Source: Asaia krungthepensis NRIC 0535
Lineage (GTDB): Bacteria; Pseudomonadota; Alphaproteobacteria; Acetobacterales; Acetobacteraceae
DNA length: 64,000 nucleotides
NCBI RefSeq assembly: GCF_025995175.1
Contig: NZ_BAPV01000010.1
Coordinates: 124,001 to 188,000 of the forward strand
Reading direction: 5' to 3'
In this document: positions 37,127 through 45,469 of the stretch, piece after piece
Position numbering within the stretch: position 1 is the first letter of the stretch
Layout of the letters: each line of letters opens with the position of its first letter
Made by a program: the position numbers and the translations under genes
Notes under the pieces: generated by a model
Seen by the model: only the letters and a program-made list of their open reading frames with translations
Databases searched by the model: none
What the model was told of the DNA's origin: nothing

Positions 37127-37663
37127 TTACTTCTTTGTCGTCTTGCGACGCGTCGTCGTGTGCTTGGTGACCGGCTTCTTGGCGGCTGGAGCCAGAACCG
37201 GTGCCGGAGGAGCTGCTACGGTCACGCCCGTTGCATCGACAGTCGCATTGACGGTCAGCTTGGCACGCGGATCACTACCACCCGGGATCAGGATAGCGGT
37301 AAAGCTGTCCTTACCCGCATAGGCGGTGCTCGGTGTGTAGGTGATATAGGTGTGGTCGTCGAAGTTATACATGAAGGCCTTGCCGTGCTCAGGGGCAGGC
37401 GACACACCGAAGGAGCGATAATTGGTGTTGCCGGGCTTCTGGACCGACAGGGCGCAAAGCCCGTCATCACTGCGCACAGTCATGTCGACGCTCATGCTGC
37501 CATCGGCGGCAGTCTTGACCGGCGTGGTCGTACAGACCGCCGAAACCTTCTGGTAACCGAAGGGGTTGGGGGGCACGACGCGCTGGACGACGGGCTTTTG
37601 CGCACAGGCCGCCAAGGTCAGGGCCGAAACGAGAGTAATTGCAGAACCACGCAGTCGCACCAT
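37127..37663 (-). CDS. Lipoprotein with Ig/cadherin-like segment and basic tail
   Basis: A 178-residue exported protein. The signal ends in the lipobox LAAC (C20). The middle contains YITYTPSTAYAGKDSFTAIL, like strands of bacterial Ig-like/cadherin repeats. The last ~20 residues are strongly basic (KKPVTKHTTTRRKTTKK). I do not know the family function. The divergent neighbour at 38016 encodes another small exported protein whose end (TTTRRPHHKTRA) is similar, so the two may act together at the envelope. Confidence 0.7.
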   Translation of the reverse strand: MVRLRGSAITLVSALTLAACAQKPVVQRVVPPNPFGYQKVSAVCTTTPVKTAADGSMSVDMTVRSDDGLCALSVQKPGNTNYRSFGVSPAPEHGKAFMYNFDDHTYITYTPSTAYAGKDSFTAILIPGGSDPRAKLTVNATVDATGVTVAAPPAPVLAPAAKKPVTKHTTTRRKTTKK

Positions 37664-38015
37664 GAACTCCACTGCTCACATGTCATCGAAAGTCGATTCT
37701 GCCTTTTTTGCACCAGCAGGCCCGACACAAGATGTCCCAAGGCATGATCAACGCGCCTTCACGACAAATTCGTCAATGGCCCTAGCGCAAGCCGCGCCCC
37801 ACAGGAAGGGGGGAGGCACGGCAGAAACAAAAGAAAAGAGAGCGCATGTTTTTTTTTGCAAATTCGGCATGAACCCTTGCGCAAGGGCATTTTCTCGCCG
37901 CATTTGCTGCGACATAGTTCCGCTGCAATCATCTATTCCGACCCATGCCTTTCCGGCTCGGTCTCTCTGTTCTTTTTACCGCCCCGTGATCCTTCGTCCC
38001 TTGTGGAGTCCCCTG
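37664..38015. other. Divergent intergenic region with a 14-bp palindrome
   Basis: The 352 bases between two divergent secreted-protein genes contain no credible gene. They hold a T9 tract near 37851-37859 and the perfect palindrome CCCTTGCGCAAGGG at 37874-37887, followed by CATTTT. Promoters for both flanking genes are expected here, but I cannot place -35/-10 boxes with confidence. Confidence 0.5.
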
Positions 38016-38573
38016 ATGTCGCTTTCCGTCCGGCAACGCCTCCTGCGCCCCTTCGCGCGCTTCACCGCCTGCGGCCTTATCGCCAGCACGTTTCTGGCCT
38101 CAGGGGCAGCCTATGCTGCAGGCTGCGGCGAATCACCGGCGCATGAGGCATTCAACGTTCAGGGTCTCAAGAGCGAACTGATGGTGACGGCGCTCTCCTG
38201 CAGCGCGCAGGAGCGTTACAACGCTTTCGTGACCAAGTTCCGCCCCAAACTGGCCGCCGAAGAAGAACGCCTGAACACCTATTTCAAATCCGCCTATGGC
38301 CGAAACGCCACCAAGGCGCATGACGACTACATCACCCAGCTGGCCAATGTGCAGTCTGAGGGCGGCCTGAAGGCTGGAACGATCTTCTGCCAGCAGCGCG
38401 TCGCCATGTTCGACGAAGTCGATGCCCTGAATGACGGAGCCGATCTGGCCCATTACGCGGATGCGAAAGACGTGGTTCAGCCCGCCTCGTTCGAAACATG
38501 CTCGGCACCCGAAGCCGTGACCCATGGCCGGGCAACGACCACGCGTCGTCCCCATCACAAGACGCGCGCCTAA
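38016..38573 (+). CDS. Small secreted protein of unknown function
   Basis: A 185-residue protein with a signal peptide (RFTACGLIASTFLASGAAYA, cleavage before AGCGE) and GGAG seven bases before the ATG. The mature part is helical with four or five cysteines that could form disulfides (AGCGE, ALSCSAQ, TIFCQQ, FETCSAP). The C-terminus is basic (TTTRRPHHKTRA). I recognise no domain. It precedes parE, but their functions seem unrelated. Confidence 0.75.
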   Translation: MSLSVRQRLLRPFARFTACGLIASTFLASGAAYAAGCGESPAHEAFNVQGLKSELMVTALSCSAQERYNAFVTKFRPKLAAEEERLNTYFKSAYGRNATKAHDDYITQLANVQSEGGLKAGTIFCQQRVAMFDEVDALNDGADLAHYADAKDVVQPASFETCSAPEAVTHGRATTTRRPHHKTRA

Positions 38574-38594
38574 AAACTCACCACTACCCTGCAC

Positions 38595-38629
38595 GGGGCG
38601 CTTGACGGCGCCCCGGCGAGGCCGTCAAG
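38595..38629 (+). promoter_or_regulatory. Overlapping alternative hairpins in the parE leader
   Basis: Hairpin 1 pairs GGGGCGC (38595-38601) with GCGCCCC (38608-38614). Hairpin 2 pairs CTTGACGGC (38601-38609) with GCCGTCAAG (38621-38629). They share bases 38601-38609, so they cannot coexist. Hairpin 2 ends eight bases before the parE ATG and covers the only GAGG (38618-38621) in its loop and right arm. The layout suggests a translational or attenuation switch; function is inferred. Confidence 0.5.
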
Positions 38630-38637
38630 AACGCAAT

Positions 38638-40656
38638 ATGAACGACGACCTCTTCCAGAGCGATGAAAAGCCCGCCCGTCGGCCCCGCAAGACGGCTCAG
38701 GCTCCCGTACCGGAAAATTACGGTGCTGATCAGATCGAGGTCCTCGAGGGGCTCGAACCCGTAAGGCGTCGCCCGGGCATGTATATCGGCGGTACCGACG
38801 ACACCGCCTATCATCATCTCGCCTCCGAAATCCTTGATAATGCGATGGATGAGGCCGTGGCGGGCCATGCCAGCGTCATCGATCTGGCGCTCGAGGAGTC
38901 GCGTCTGCTGATGGTGCGCGACAACGGGCGCGGTATCCCGGTAGATGCACACCCCAAATTCAAGGATCGCTCCGCGCTCGAGGTGATTTTCACCACGCTC
39001 CATGCAGGCGGAAAGTTCTCGGGCAAAGCCTATGACACTTCAGGCGGCCTTCATGGCGTCGGCTCTTCCGTGGTCAATGCCCTGTCGGATCGCCTCGAAG
39101 TTGAAGTGGCACGCGAAAAGCTTCTCTGGCGTCAGGATTACGCCCGGGGAAAGCCTATCACACCGCTGCAGCAGGTAGGGAACGCGCCTAATCGCCGTGG
39201 CACGACCATCCGTTTTTCGCCCGATCCGGAAATCTTCGGTCCGCTCAGCTTCTCGCCGCAGCGATTGTATCGTCTATGCTGTTCCAAGGCGGCTCTATTC
39301 CGTGGCGTTACCATTCGCTGGAGCGTCAACCCGGCCCTGATCAAGGCAGGCGATGAAACCCCGGTCGAGGCAACCATCCATTTCCCGAACGGGCTGGCGG
39401 ACAGCCTGAATGCCGAACTCGGCGCATCTCCTGCGCTCCTGGCTCCTGTCTGGGCGGGCGAGGCAGAATTGCCCCAGGCCGCCGATGGACGCACCGGTGG
39501 CAAGCTCGAATGGGCTGTGGCCTTCATGGAGCAGGGAGCGTCGAGCATGACCTCCTATTGCAACACCATTCCGACCCCGCAGGGCGGCACGCATGAAGCT
39601 GGCTTCAGGGCCGCGCTGGTCAAGGGGCTGCGTGCCTGGGGCGAGAGCCGCAACATGAAGCGCGCGGCCGCCGTGACGGCCGAAGACGCTCTGGGCGCCC
39701 TGGCGGTCAAGCTCTCGGTGTTCATTCGCGATCCCCATTTCCAGGGTCAGACCAAGGAGAAGCTGACCACGCAGGAGGCCAGCCGTCTGGTTGAAGGCGC
39801 GCTGCGCGACCGTCTGGACCACTGGCTGGGGGGTAATCCGGCTCAGGCCGATAATTTGCTGGCGTTCATCATAGAGCGGGCAGAGGAGCGGCTGCGCAGG
39901 CGTGAGAGCAAGGATACGCCACGCAAGAGCGCCACGAGGCGCCTGCGTCTGCCCGGCAAGCTCACCGATTGCACGCGCGAAAACGCGGCCGATACCGAGA
40001 TCTTTCTCGTTGAGGGCGACTCGGCAGGCGGGTCCGCGCGCCAGGCGCGCGATCGCGAGACCCAGGCCGTGCTGCCGTTGCGTGGCAAGATTCTCAACGT
40101 GGCCTCGGCCACGGCAGACAAGCTCAAGGCCAATCAGGAACTCCGCGATCTGGTCGAGGCACTGGGCTGCGGGTCGGGCTCGACCTTCGATGTCGCCCGT
40201 CTGCGCTACGGGCGCGTCATCATCATGACAGATGCTGACGTGGACGGCGCCCATATCGCCTCGCTGCTCATGACGTTCTTCTACCGGGAAATGCCCGATC
40301 TGGTGCGCAAGGGGCATCTCTACCTGGCCCAGCCCCCGCTCTATCGTCTGACCCATGGCGCGAAGACCATTTATGCGATGGATGACGAGGATCGCGTGCG
40401 GCGTCTCAAACGCGACTTCAAGCAGGGCGCAAAGGTCGAGATCTCGCGATTCAAGGGTCTGGGCGAAATGCCGGTCAAGGACCTCAAGCAGACCACCATG
40501 GACCCAGCGAAGCGCACCTTGCTGCGCGTGGTCACGCTCCCCGAGGACCGGGCCGTGACCAGTGACCGCGTGGAGAGCCTGATGGGCCGCAAGCCGGAGT
40601 TGCGCTTTCGCTTCATCCAGGATCATGCCCGCTCGGCCGAACTGCTCGACGTCTGA
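38638..40656 (+). CDS. parE: DNA topoisomerase IV subunit B
   Basis: A 672-residue type IIA topoisomerase ATPase subunit that, with ParC, decatenates chromosomes. The GHKL ATPase has EILDNAMDEA, DNGRGIPVD and GGLHGVGSSVVNAL. The Toprim domain has EGDSAGGSA (from E459) and MTDADVDGAHI. The RPGMYIGGTDD motif follows the N-terminal strap. The length, about 130 residues shorter than GyrB, and the absent GyrB insert favour ParE. The start at 38638 follows a structured leader. Its stop overlaps the next gene's ATG by one base. Confidence 0.94.
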   Translation: MNDDLFQSDEKPARRPRKTAQAPVPENYGADQIEVLEGLEPVRRRPGMYIGGTDDTAYHHLASEILDNAMDEAVAGHASVIDLALEESRLLMVRDNGRGIPVDAHPKFKDRSALEVIFTTLHAGGKFSGKAYDTSGGLHGVGSSVVNALSDRLEVEVAREKLLWRQDYARGKPITPLQQVGNAPNRRGTTIRFSPDPEIFGPLSFSPQRLYRLCCSKAALFRGVTIRWSVNPALIKAGDETPVEATIHFPNGLADSLNAELGASPALLAPVWAGEAELPQAADGRTGGKLEWAVAFMEQGASSMTSYCNTIPTPQGGTHEAGFRAALVKGLRAWGESRNMKRAAAVTAEDALGALAVKLSVFIRDPHFQGQTKEKLTTQEASRLVEGALRDRLDHWLGGNPAQADNLLAFIIERAEERLRRRESKDTPRKSATRRLRLPGKLTDCTRENAADTEIFLVEGDSAGGSARQARDRETQAVLPLRGKILNVASATADKLKANQELRDLVEALGCGSGSTFDVARLRYGRVIIMTDADVDGAHIASLLMTFFYREMPDLVRKGHLYLAQPPLYRLTHGAKTIYAMDDEDRVRRLKRDFKQGAKVEISRFKGLGEMPVKDLKQTTMDPAKRTLLRVVTLPEDRAVTSDRVESLMGRKPELRFRFIQDHARSAELLDV

Positions 40657-41561
40657 TGGCTTCTCTCGAGCACCCTCATGCAACGCCGCTGGACAAGCTG
40701 GGAGGGCTGGCCCTTCTGATCGGTGGCATCTCGTCCTTCCAGGTCGGAGCGGCTCTGGCCAAGAGCCTTTTTCCGCTCTTCGGAGCAGAGGGCATGGTGG
40801 GGCTGCGCGTCTGTCTCGCCGCCGTCATCCTGCTTGCTGTGATGCGTCCGGGTCCTTCAGTGCTAAAACCGGGCATGTGGAAGCTGCTCCTGCCTTATGG
40901 CGCCTCCATGGCCGTCATGAATTTCGCCTTCTATATCGCGCTCGTTCGCCTGCCCCTCGGGCTGGTGGTCGCTTTCGAATTCATGGGACCGCTCTCGCTC
41001 GCCTTGATCGGGTCACGCCGGCTGCTCGATCTCGTCTGGGCGGGTATGGTGGTATCCGGTCTGTATCTGCTGCTGCGTCCCGACCATATCGAGGGGCATC
41101 TCGACCTGATCGGCGTCATCGCGGCGCTGATCAGTGCTGTGGGATGGGTGATCTATATCCTGACCGGCACCCGTATCGGGCGGGTCATGCCTGCTGCCCA
41201 GGCCACGACGCTGGGCATGACAACGGCCGGTATCCTGCTTCTCCCGTGGCTGATACCCGCCCTTGCGCCGGCCGTAACCCATCCCCATCAGGGAATACAG
41301 GCTGTGGGCGTCGCCATTCTGTCTTCGGCGGTGCCCTATATTCTGGACATGATGGCCATGAGGCGGCTCGGGCCGCGTGATCTGGGTATCCTGCTCAGCC
41401 TCGAGCCTGTTCTCGGGTCGATCTCGGGACTGCTCTTGCTGGGAGAAACACTTTCGGTCGCACGCTGGATGGGAGTGCTCTGCATTGCCGGAGCCTCTGC
41501 CGGGAACGTGCTCACCTCGCGCAAGCCGCCCCCGGACGGCGAGACCGTTCCCCCGACCTAG
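40656..41561 (+). CDS. EamA/DMT family exporter (RhtA-like)
   Basis: A 301-residue inner-membrane protein with ten hydrophobic helices in two EamA halves. It resembles RhtA, the threonine/homoserine exporter: FQVGAALAKSLFPLFGAEG, YIALVRLPLGLVVAFEFMGP and SSAVPYILDMMAMRRLG are typical. The start overlaps the last base of parE (TGATG), so it is translated from the parE message. The real substrate is not known. Confidence 0.88.
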   Translation: MASLEHPHATPLDKLGGLALLIGGISSFQVGAALAKSLFPLFGAEGMVGLRVCLAAVILLAVMRPGPSVLKPGMWKLLLPYGASMAVMNFAFYIALVRLPLGLVVAFEFMGPLSLALIGSRRLLDLVWAGMVVSGLYLLLRPDHIEGHLDLIGVIAALISAVGWVIYILTGTRIGRVMPAAQATTLGMTTAGILLLPWLIPALAPAVTHPHQGIQAVGVAILSSAVPYILDMMAMRRLGPRDLGILLSLEPVLGSISGLLLLGETLSVARWMGVLCIAGASAGNVLTSRKPPPDGETVPPT

Positions 41562-41668
41562 ACCCTGTATGGCGTCGTGTTAACGCGCTTGTCATGCAAC
41601 ATGCCGTGCCGGGGTCCGTTCTCTTCCCAAACCGTCTCATCAAGAGACGCCTCAAGAGGAGAACATCC

Positions 41669-42370
41669 ATGCGCCGCCTGATGATTGCCGGATCTGCCCT
41701 TCTGACACTTGCCGGGGCACCGGCCTTTGCCGCCCCTTCGGCGGGCGCCTCCATGGCGGCTGATCAGGCTCATGCAGATCGCGATTTCGCCCGTCTCTCC
41801 AAGGATGGACAGAAGGCTCTGGCCAACATCATTCTCGCCCAGCAGGCTCTCGCCTCGAACCAGAATGGTCAGGCCCAGAGCCTGATCAATGACGCAGGAG
41901 CCCGCCTCGAGAAGGCTGCCAAGGACAATCGCGCCTTCATCAAGGCCGAGGATGCCATGCAGCCCGTTCCGAGCCACGGTGCACCCAAGCGTCTGGCGGT
42001 AAGCGGGGTACCGCTGCACTGGCTGCCGGTTGGCGGTGAATATGCTGTGACCGATACGCTAGCTCCGGCGCAGCAAACGGCTCTGGCCAATGCCAATCAA
42101 CATATGAAGACGGGTGAAACCAAGCTGGTCAACCAGGACCTGCAGGTTGTGGGCACCAAGGTCCAGTATGTGGTGGCCCTCGCCCCACTGGAGATGATTT
42201 CCGGTGACGTTCATCGCGCCTCGGTCTTCATGGATGGCGGTGATACGAAATCCGCAAGCGACGCCCTGCAGAACGCGGTCGATTCGATTCTCTTCGTCTC
42301 TGGCGATGTCGTTGCCGTAACCCACCCAACGACCGCCAAGCGTCACAAGATGGCGAACAGCCCTTCCTGA
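41669..42370 (+). CDS. YfdX family secreted protein
   Basis: A 233-residue periplasmic protein with a signal peptide (cleavage near PAFA-APSAG) and AGAGGAG before the ATG. The conserved YfdX pattern begins ARLSKDGQKALANIILAQQAL and continues with LINDAGARLEKAAKDN. In E. coli yfdX belongs to an acid- and EvgA-induced gene set and its product has chaperone-like behaviour. That would suit an organism living with organic acids, though this link is inference. It converges on mutL. Confidence 0.8.
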   Translation: MRRLMIAGSALLTLAGAPAFAAPSAGASMAADQAHADRDFARLSKDGQKALANIILAQQALASNQNGQAQSLINDAGARLEKAAKDNRAFIKAEDAMQPVPSHGAPKRLAVSGVPLHWLPVGGEYAVTDTLAPAQQTALANANQHMKTGETKLVNQDLQVVGTKVQYVVALAPLEMISGDVHRASVFMDGGDTKSASDALQNAVDSILFVSGDVVAVTHPTTAKRHKMANSPS

Positions 42371-42381
42371 ACGGTTGACCC

Positions 42382-42411
42382 TACCCGGTTCGGCGCGCTC
42401 CCTGCCGGGTA
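42382..42411. terminator. Possible bidirectional terminator between yfdX-like gene and mutL
   Basis: TACCCGG (42382-42388) and CCGGGTA (42405-42411) form a 7-bp stem with a 16-base loop between convergent genes. There is no T tract, so confidence is modest. Confidence 0.4.
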
Positions 42412-42439
42412 AGATCTTCAGGGCAGTCTCTGCGCAGCG

Positions 42440-44284
42440 TTAGCGAATGCGCCCGAAGAGTTTCTCGAGCTCATCCCGCCCAAGACGCAGCCAGGTCGGC
42501 CGCCCATGCGAGCAGGTGTTGGCTCTTGGCGTCTGCTCCATCTGCCGCAACAGAGCGGACATCTCATCCTGCTGCAGGCGACGTCCGGCGCGGATGCTGC
42601 CATGGCAGGCCATACGGGCGATAACGGCATCGATCCGCCGCTCCAGCGCCGCACTGTCACCCGGCACGAGATCCGGATCGGCCGTCAGCTCCTCCGAAAG
42701 ATCGCGCAGGAGCGAAACACCGTCCCCCCCTTGGAGGAGGACGGGCATGGTACGCAGAAGAACGCTCCCCCCACCGAAAGACTCGATTTCGAGCCCGAGC
42801 GCCTCCAATGCGGTCTTCCATTCAAGCAAACGACCTGCCTGACCGGGAGGCAGGTCGATCACTTCCGGTAGAAGCAGGCGCTGTGCCTTGAGAGAGCCGC
42901 TCGTATATTGCGCGAGCAGTTTCTCATGCGTCAGCCGCTCATGAGCGGCATGCTGATCGACCAGAATCAGATCGCCATCCTGCCCGACGGCCAGAATATA
43001 CGTATCGAATACCTGCGCCACGGGTGCCCCTAGCGGGAAAGAAGTGCGCTGGATCGGATCAGGCTCCATCGAGGGGCGCGTTGCCGGCTCGAAGCTTCCA
43101 AGCCCCTCTGCAAATCCCTGTATGTCGCTCTTGGGGCTAAGTGCGGCAGGAGCACCCAAACCCGCCATAGCCGAGTGCGCGGCGATAAATCCGGATGTGA
43201 GACTCACGGGGTCCGGGGGCGGATAATGGATGGCCTGTCTGGCGGGTGCAGCAAAACGCATCCTGACCCCGGCTTCGCCCGCGCCATGCCCCAGAGCACG
43301 CTGCATAGCGCCGATCATCAGCCCTCTGACATCGGCTTCCTCGGCAAAGCGCAGTTCGGTCTTGGACGGGTGGACATTCACATCCACCCTGTCATGGGGA
43401 AGGCGCAGATGCAGGGCAAGCACAGGGTGACGCCCCGGTTCGATGACCGGACGATAGGCCACACGTATGGCCGTGCGCATGAGCGGATCGGCCACAGGGC
43501 GGTTATTGACAACCAGGAACTGCGACGCCGCCGTTGAGCGCGTGGCTGCGGGTCCGCAGATGAAACCGCTCAGGTGAAGCCCGTTGCGCGTCTCATCGAG
43601 CGCGATCAGGGACTCACTTTCGCCAAGCACGGCCTGGACACGCTCGATGACGCTCTGAACCGGGAAATCGAAAACAGGGCGTTCGTCCAGCGTGAAACGC
43701 ATGGCGCAATGCGGGGCAGAGAGCGCGAGACGGCGCATCACGCCCTCGGCATGGCTCCCTTCGACACGCGCGCTCTTGAGAAATTTGCGCCGGGCGGGTG
43801 TCGCGAAGAAAAGATCCTCGACCACGACCCGTGTTCCGGGCGCCCCGGCGGCCGGACTAGGGGGTGTCAGGGCACCGCCCTCGAGACGCAGCGTCCAGGC
43901 TGTATCGGCATCATGCTGCCGCGATGTGAGCGTGAGACGCGCCGTGGCGCCGATGGAGGGCAGAGCCTCCCCCCGAAAACCCAGCGTGACGATATGGGTC
44001 AGTGTTTCATCGCTGAGTTTGGAGGTGCAATGGCGTTCGACGGCCATCACGAGATCATCGGGCGACATGCCGCAGCCGTTGTCGCTCACCTCGATCCTGT
44101 CGCAGCCCCCGTTGAGCAACGCTACCTCGATGCGCGTCGCCCCGGCATCGAGCGCATTTTCAACAATTTCCTTGAGGGCGGCGGCGGGCCGTTCGACGAC
44201 TTCACCGGCCGCGATCAGATCGATGACGTGATTGGAAAGACGGCGAAGTCGGGGCTGGAGCAACGGGCGTTCAGAGGGGGGCAT
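42440..44284 (-). CDS. mutL: DNA mismatch repair protein MutL
   Basis: A 614-residue protein linking MutS mismatch recognition to strand excision. The N-terminal GHKL ATPase has LKEIVENALDAGATRI, DNGCGMSPDD and TLGFRGEALPSI. The C-terminal dimerisation domain contains DQHAAHERLTHE at 443-454, an exact DQHA-x2-E-x4-E endonuclease motif. It should therefore nick DNA itself, as expected in bacteria without MutH. A flexible linker of ~60 residues joins the domains. The DUF3035 gene lies 24 bases upstream on the same strand. Confidence 0.96.
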   Translation of the reverse strand: MPPSERPLLQPRLRRLSNHVIDLIAAGEVVERPAAALKEIVENALDAGATRIEVALLNGGCDRIEVSDNGCGMSPDDLVMAVERHCTSKLSDETLTHIVTLGFRGEALPSIGATARLTLTSRQHDADTAWTLRLEGGALTPPSPAAGAPGTRVVVEDLFFATPARRKFLKSARVEGSHAEGVMRRLALSAPHCAMRFTLDERPVFDFPVQSVIERVQAVLGESESLIALDETRNGLHLSGFICGPAATRSTAASQFLVVNNRPVADPLMRTAIRVAYRPVIEPGRHPVLALHLRLPHDRVDVNVHPSKTELRFAEEADVRGLMIGAMQRALGHGAGEAGVRMRFAAPARQAIHYPPPDPVSLTSGFIAAHSAMAGLGAPAALSPKSDIQGFAEGLGSFEPATRPSMEPDPIQRTSFPLGAPVAQVFDTYILAVGQDGDLILVDQHAAHERLTHEKLLAQYTSGSLKAQRLLLPEVIDLPPGQAGRLLEWKTALEALGLEIESFGGGSVLLRTMPVLLQGGDGVSLLRDLSEELTADPDLVPGDSAALERRIDAVIARMACHGSIRAGRRLQQDEMSALLRQMEQTPRANTCSHGRPTWLRLGRDELEKLFGRIR

Positions 44285-44307
44285 GTTCAGGCATCAGATG
44301 ACGCCCT

Positions 44308-44844
44308 TCAGAAAACGCCGAGAAAGGAGCTTTTGGACTTCTTGGTCGGGGTGGCACCGGTCGAGGGGCTCTGTCCGAGGGCTGAGGCGCGCTGTATCCG
44401 ACGGTTTTCGGCCTCGCTATCGACAACGCTCCCTGCATTGCCGCCACGCCAGAACATCAGCTCATCGGTCAGGCCTGCACCTGCGGCACCGAGCTCGGCG
44501 TTATTGGGGGCCTTCGAAGCCTGATCGACAGCCCCGATCAGAGCCTGCTGCCCGGCGCTGGCGCTCCCCGAGGTGGAGTGCAGAGCCGCGTTGGGCGAGA
44601 GCGTCTCGAGCGCCTGGGTGCGGGGATTTTCATCCGCCGTGTGATCACCCTGACCCGGCAGGCTCAGTTGCTCGGAAGGCGGCATCGAGAGTGGCGCGCG
44701 CGTCGTCACCGTATATTCATCCGGCATCGAGCGTTCGAGGCCAAAAGCCCGCGAAACGTCAGAGCCGGAGCAAGCCGGGAGGAGCGCTGTCAGGCCGAGA
44801 ACCGGCAGGACGCGGAGGACGGACGGGAGGGAGAGCTGAGCCAT
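44308..44844 (-). CDS. DUF3035 lipoprotein (BamF-like)
   Basis: A 178-residue lipoprotein with signal and lipobox ending LLPAC (C25). The conserved stretch MPDEYTVTTRAPLSMPPSEQ matches DUF3035. In Caulobacter a member (BamF) is part of the outer-membrane assembly complex. The C-terminal third is rich in Ala, Ser and Gly and ends in KKSKSSFLGVF. The frame is open to 44967, but 44844 gives the lipoprotein signal; 44877 and 44898 are other ATGs. It follows ileS-lspA, the enzyme that would mature it. Confidence 0.75.
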   Translation of the reverse strand: MAQLSLPSVLRVLPVLGLTALLPACSGSDVSRAFGLERSMPDEYTVTTRAPLSMPPSEQLSLPGQGDHTADENPRTQALETLSPNAALHSTSGSASAGQQALIGAVDQASKAPNNAELGAAGAGLTDELMFWRGGNAGSVVDSEAENRRIQRASALGQSPSTGATPTKKSKSSFLGVF

Positions 44845-44887
44845 ATCGGACCCGATCCTAATGGAGCGTTTCGGCATCGACAAGAGA

Positions 44888-45469
44888 TCAATGCTCATGC
44901 GGTGCAGGGCCGTGGCCCGGGACGGTAGTGGCACCAGTTTCAGCGCGTGTACGGGAGGCAGCATCACGACGATCCGACCAGATCGAGTCGATCACCCAAG
45001 CGATGACGCCGCAGACGATTGCTGAATCTGCGACGTTGAAGACATACCAGCTCCAGCCGAAGGCATGTGCGTGGATGAAGTCGACCACCGCCCCGAAACG
45101 GATGCGATCGATGACATTGCCAACGGCGCCGCCCGCGATGGCGGCTGAGGCAATCGCCACGACCATGCGCGGCGTGCGCAGGGTCTGCCACAGCAGGGCA
45201 AGTACCGCGATCAAGGCGACAGTGCAAAACAGAAGAGGGCCCTTTGACCCCACGCCCCCGAGCATGCCGAAGGTCACGGCATGGTTCCAGACCATCGTGA
45301 AATTCAGCCCAGGCATGATGGCCACGCTGCCCCGGTCAGGCAGGTGATACACAGCGAGAATCCACCATTTGCTGATCTGATCGGCCAGGAGCACGATCAG
45401 AAAGGCGGCCAGCCCAGCGACGAGCGTCGCCGGTCGACCGAAGCTGACGGTGAGCTTGGCGCCCTTCAC
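44888..45469 (-). CDS. lspA: Lipoprotein signal peptidase
   Basis: It cleaves signal peptides of diacylated prolipoproteins in the inner membrane. With the GTG start at 45469 the protein has 193 residues and four membrane helices. The catalytic aspartates are D121 (GNVIDRIRFG) and D148 (FNVADSA). The GTG overlaps the ileS stop (GTGA); an ATG at 45499 would lie inside ileS and is less likely. The ~30-residue hydrophilic C-terminal extension is His/Arg-rich and longer than in E. coli. Confidence 0.93.
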   Translation of the reverse strand: MKGAKLTVSFGRPATLVAGLAAFLIVLLADQISKWWILAVYHLPDRGSVAIMPGLNFTMVWNHAVTFGMLGGVGSKGPLLFCTVALIAVLALLWQTLRTPRMVVAIASAAIAGGAVGNVIDRIRFGAVVDFIHAHAFGWSWYVFNVADSAIVCGVIAWVIDSIWSDRRDAASRTRAETGATTVPGHGPAPHEH

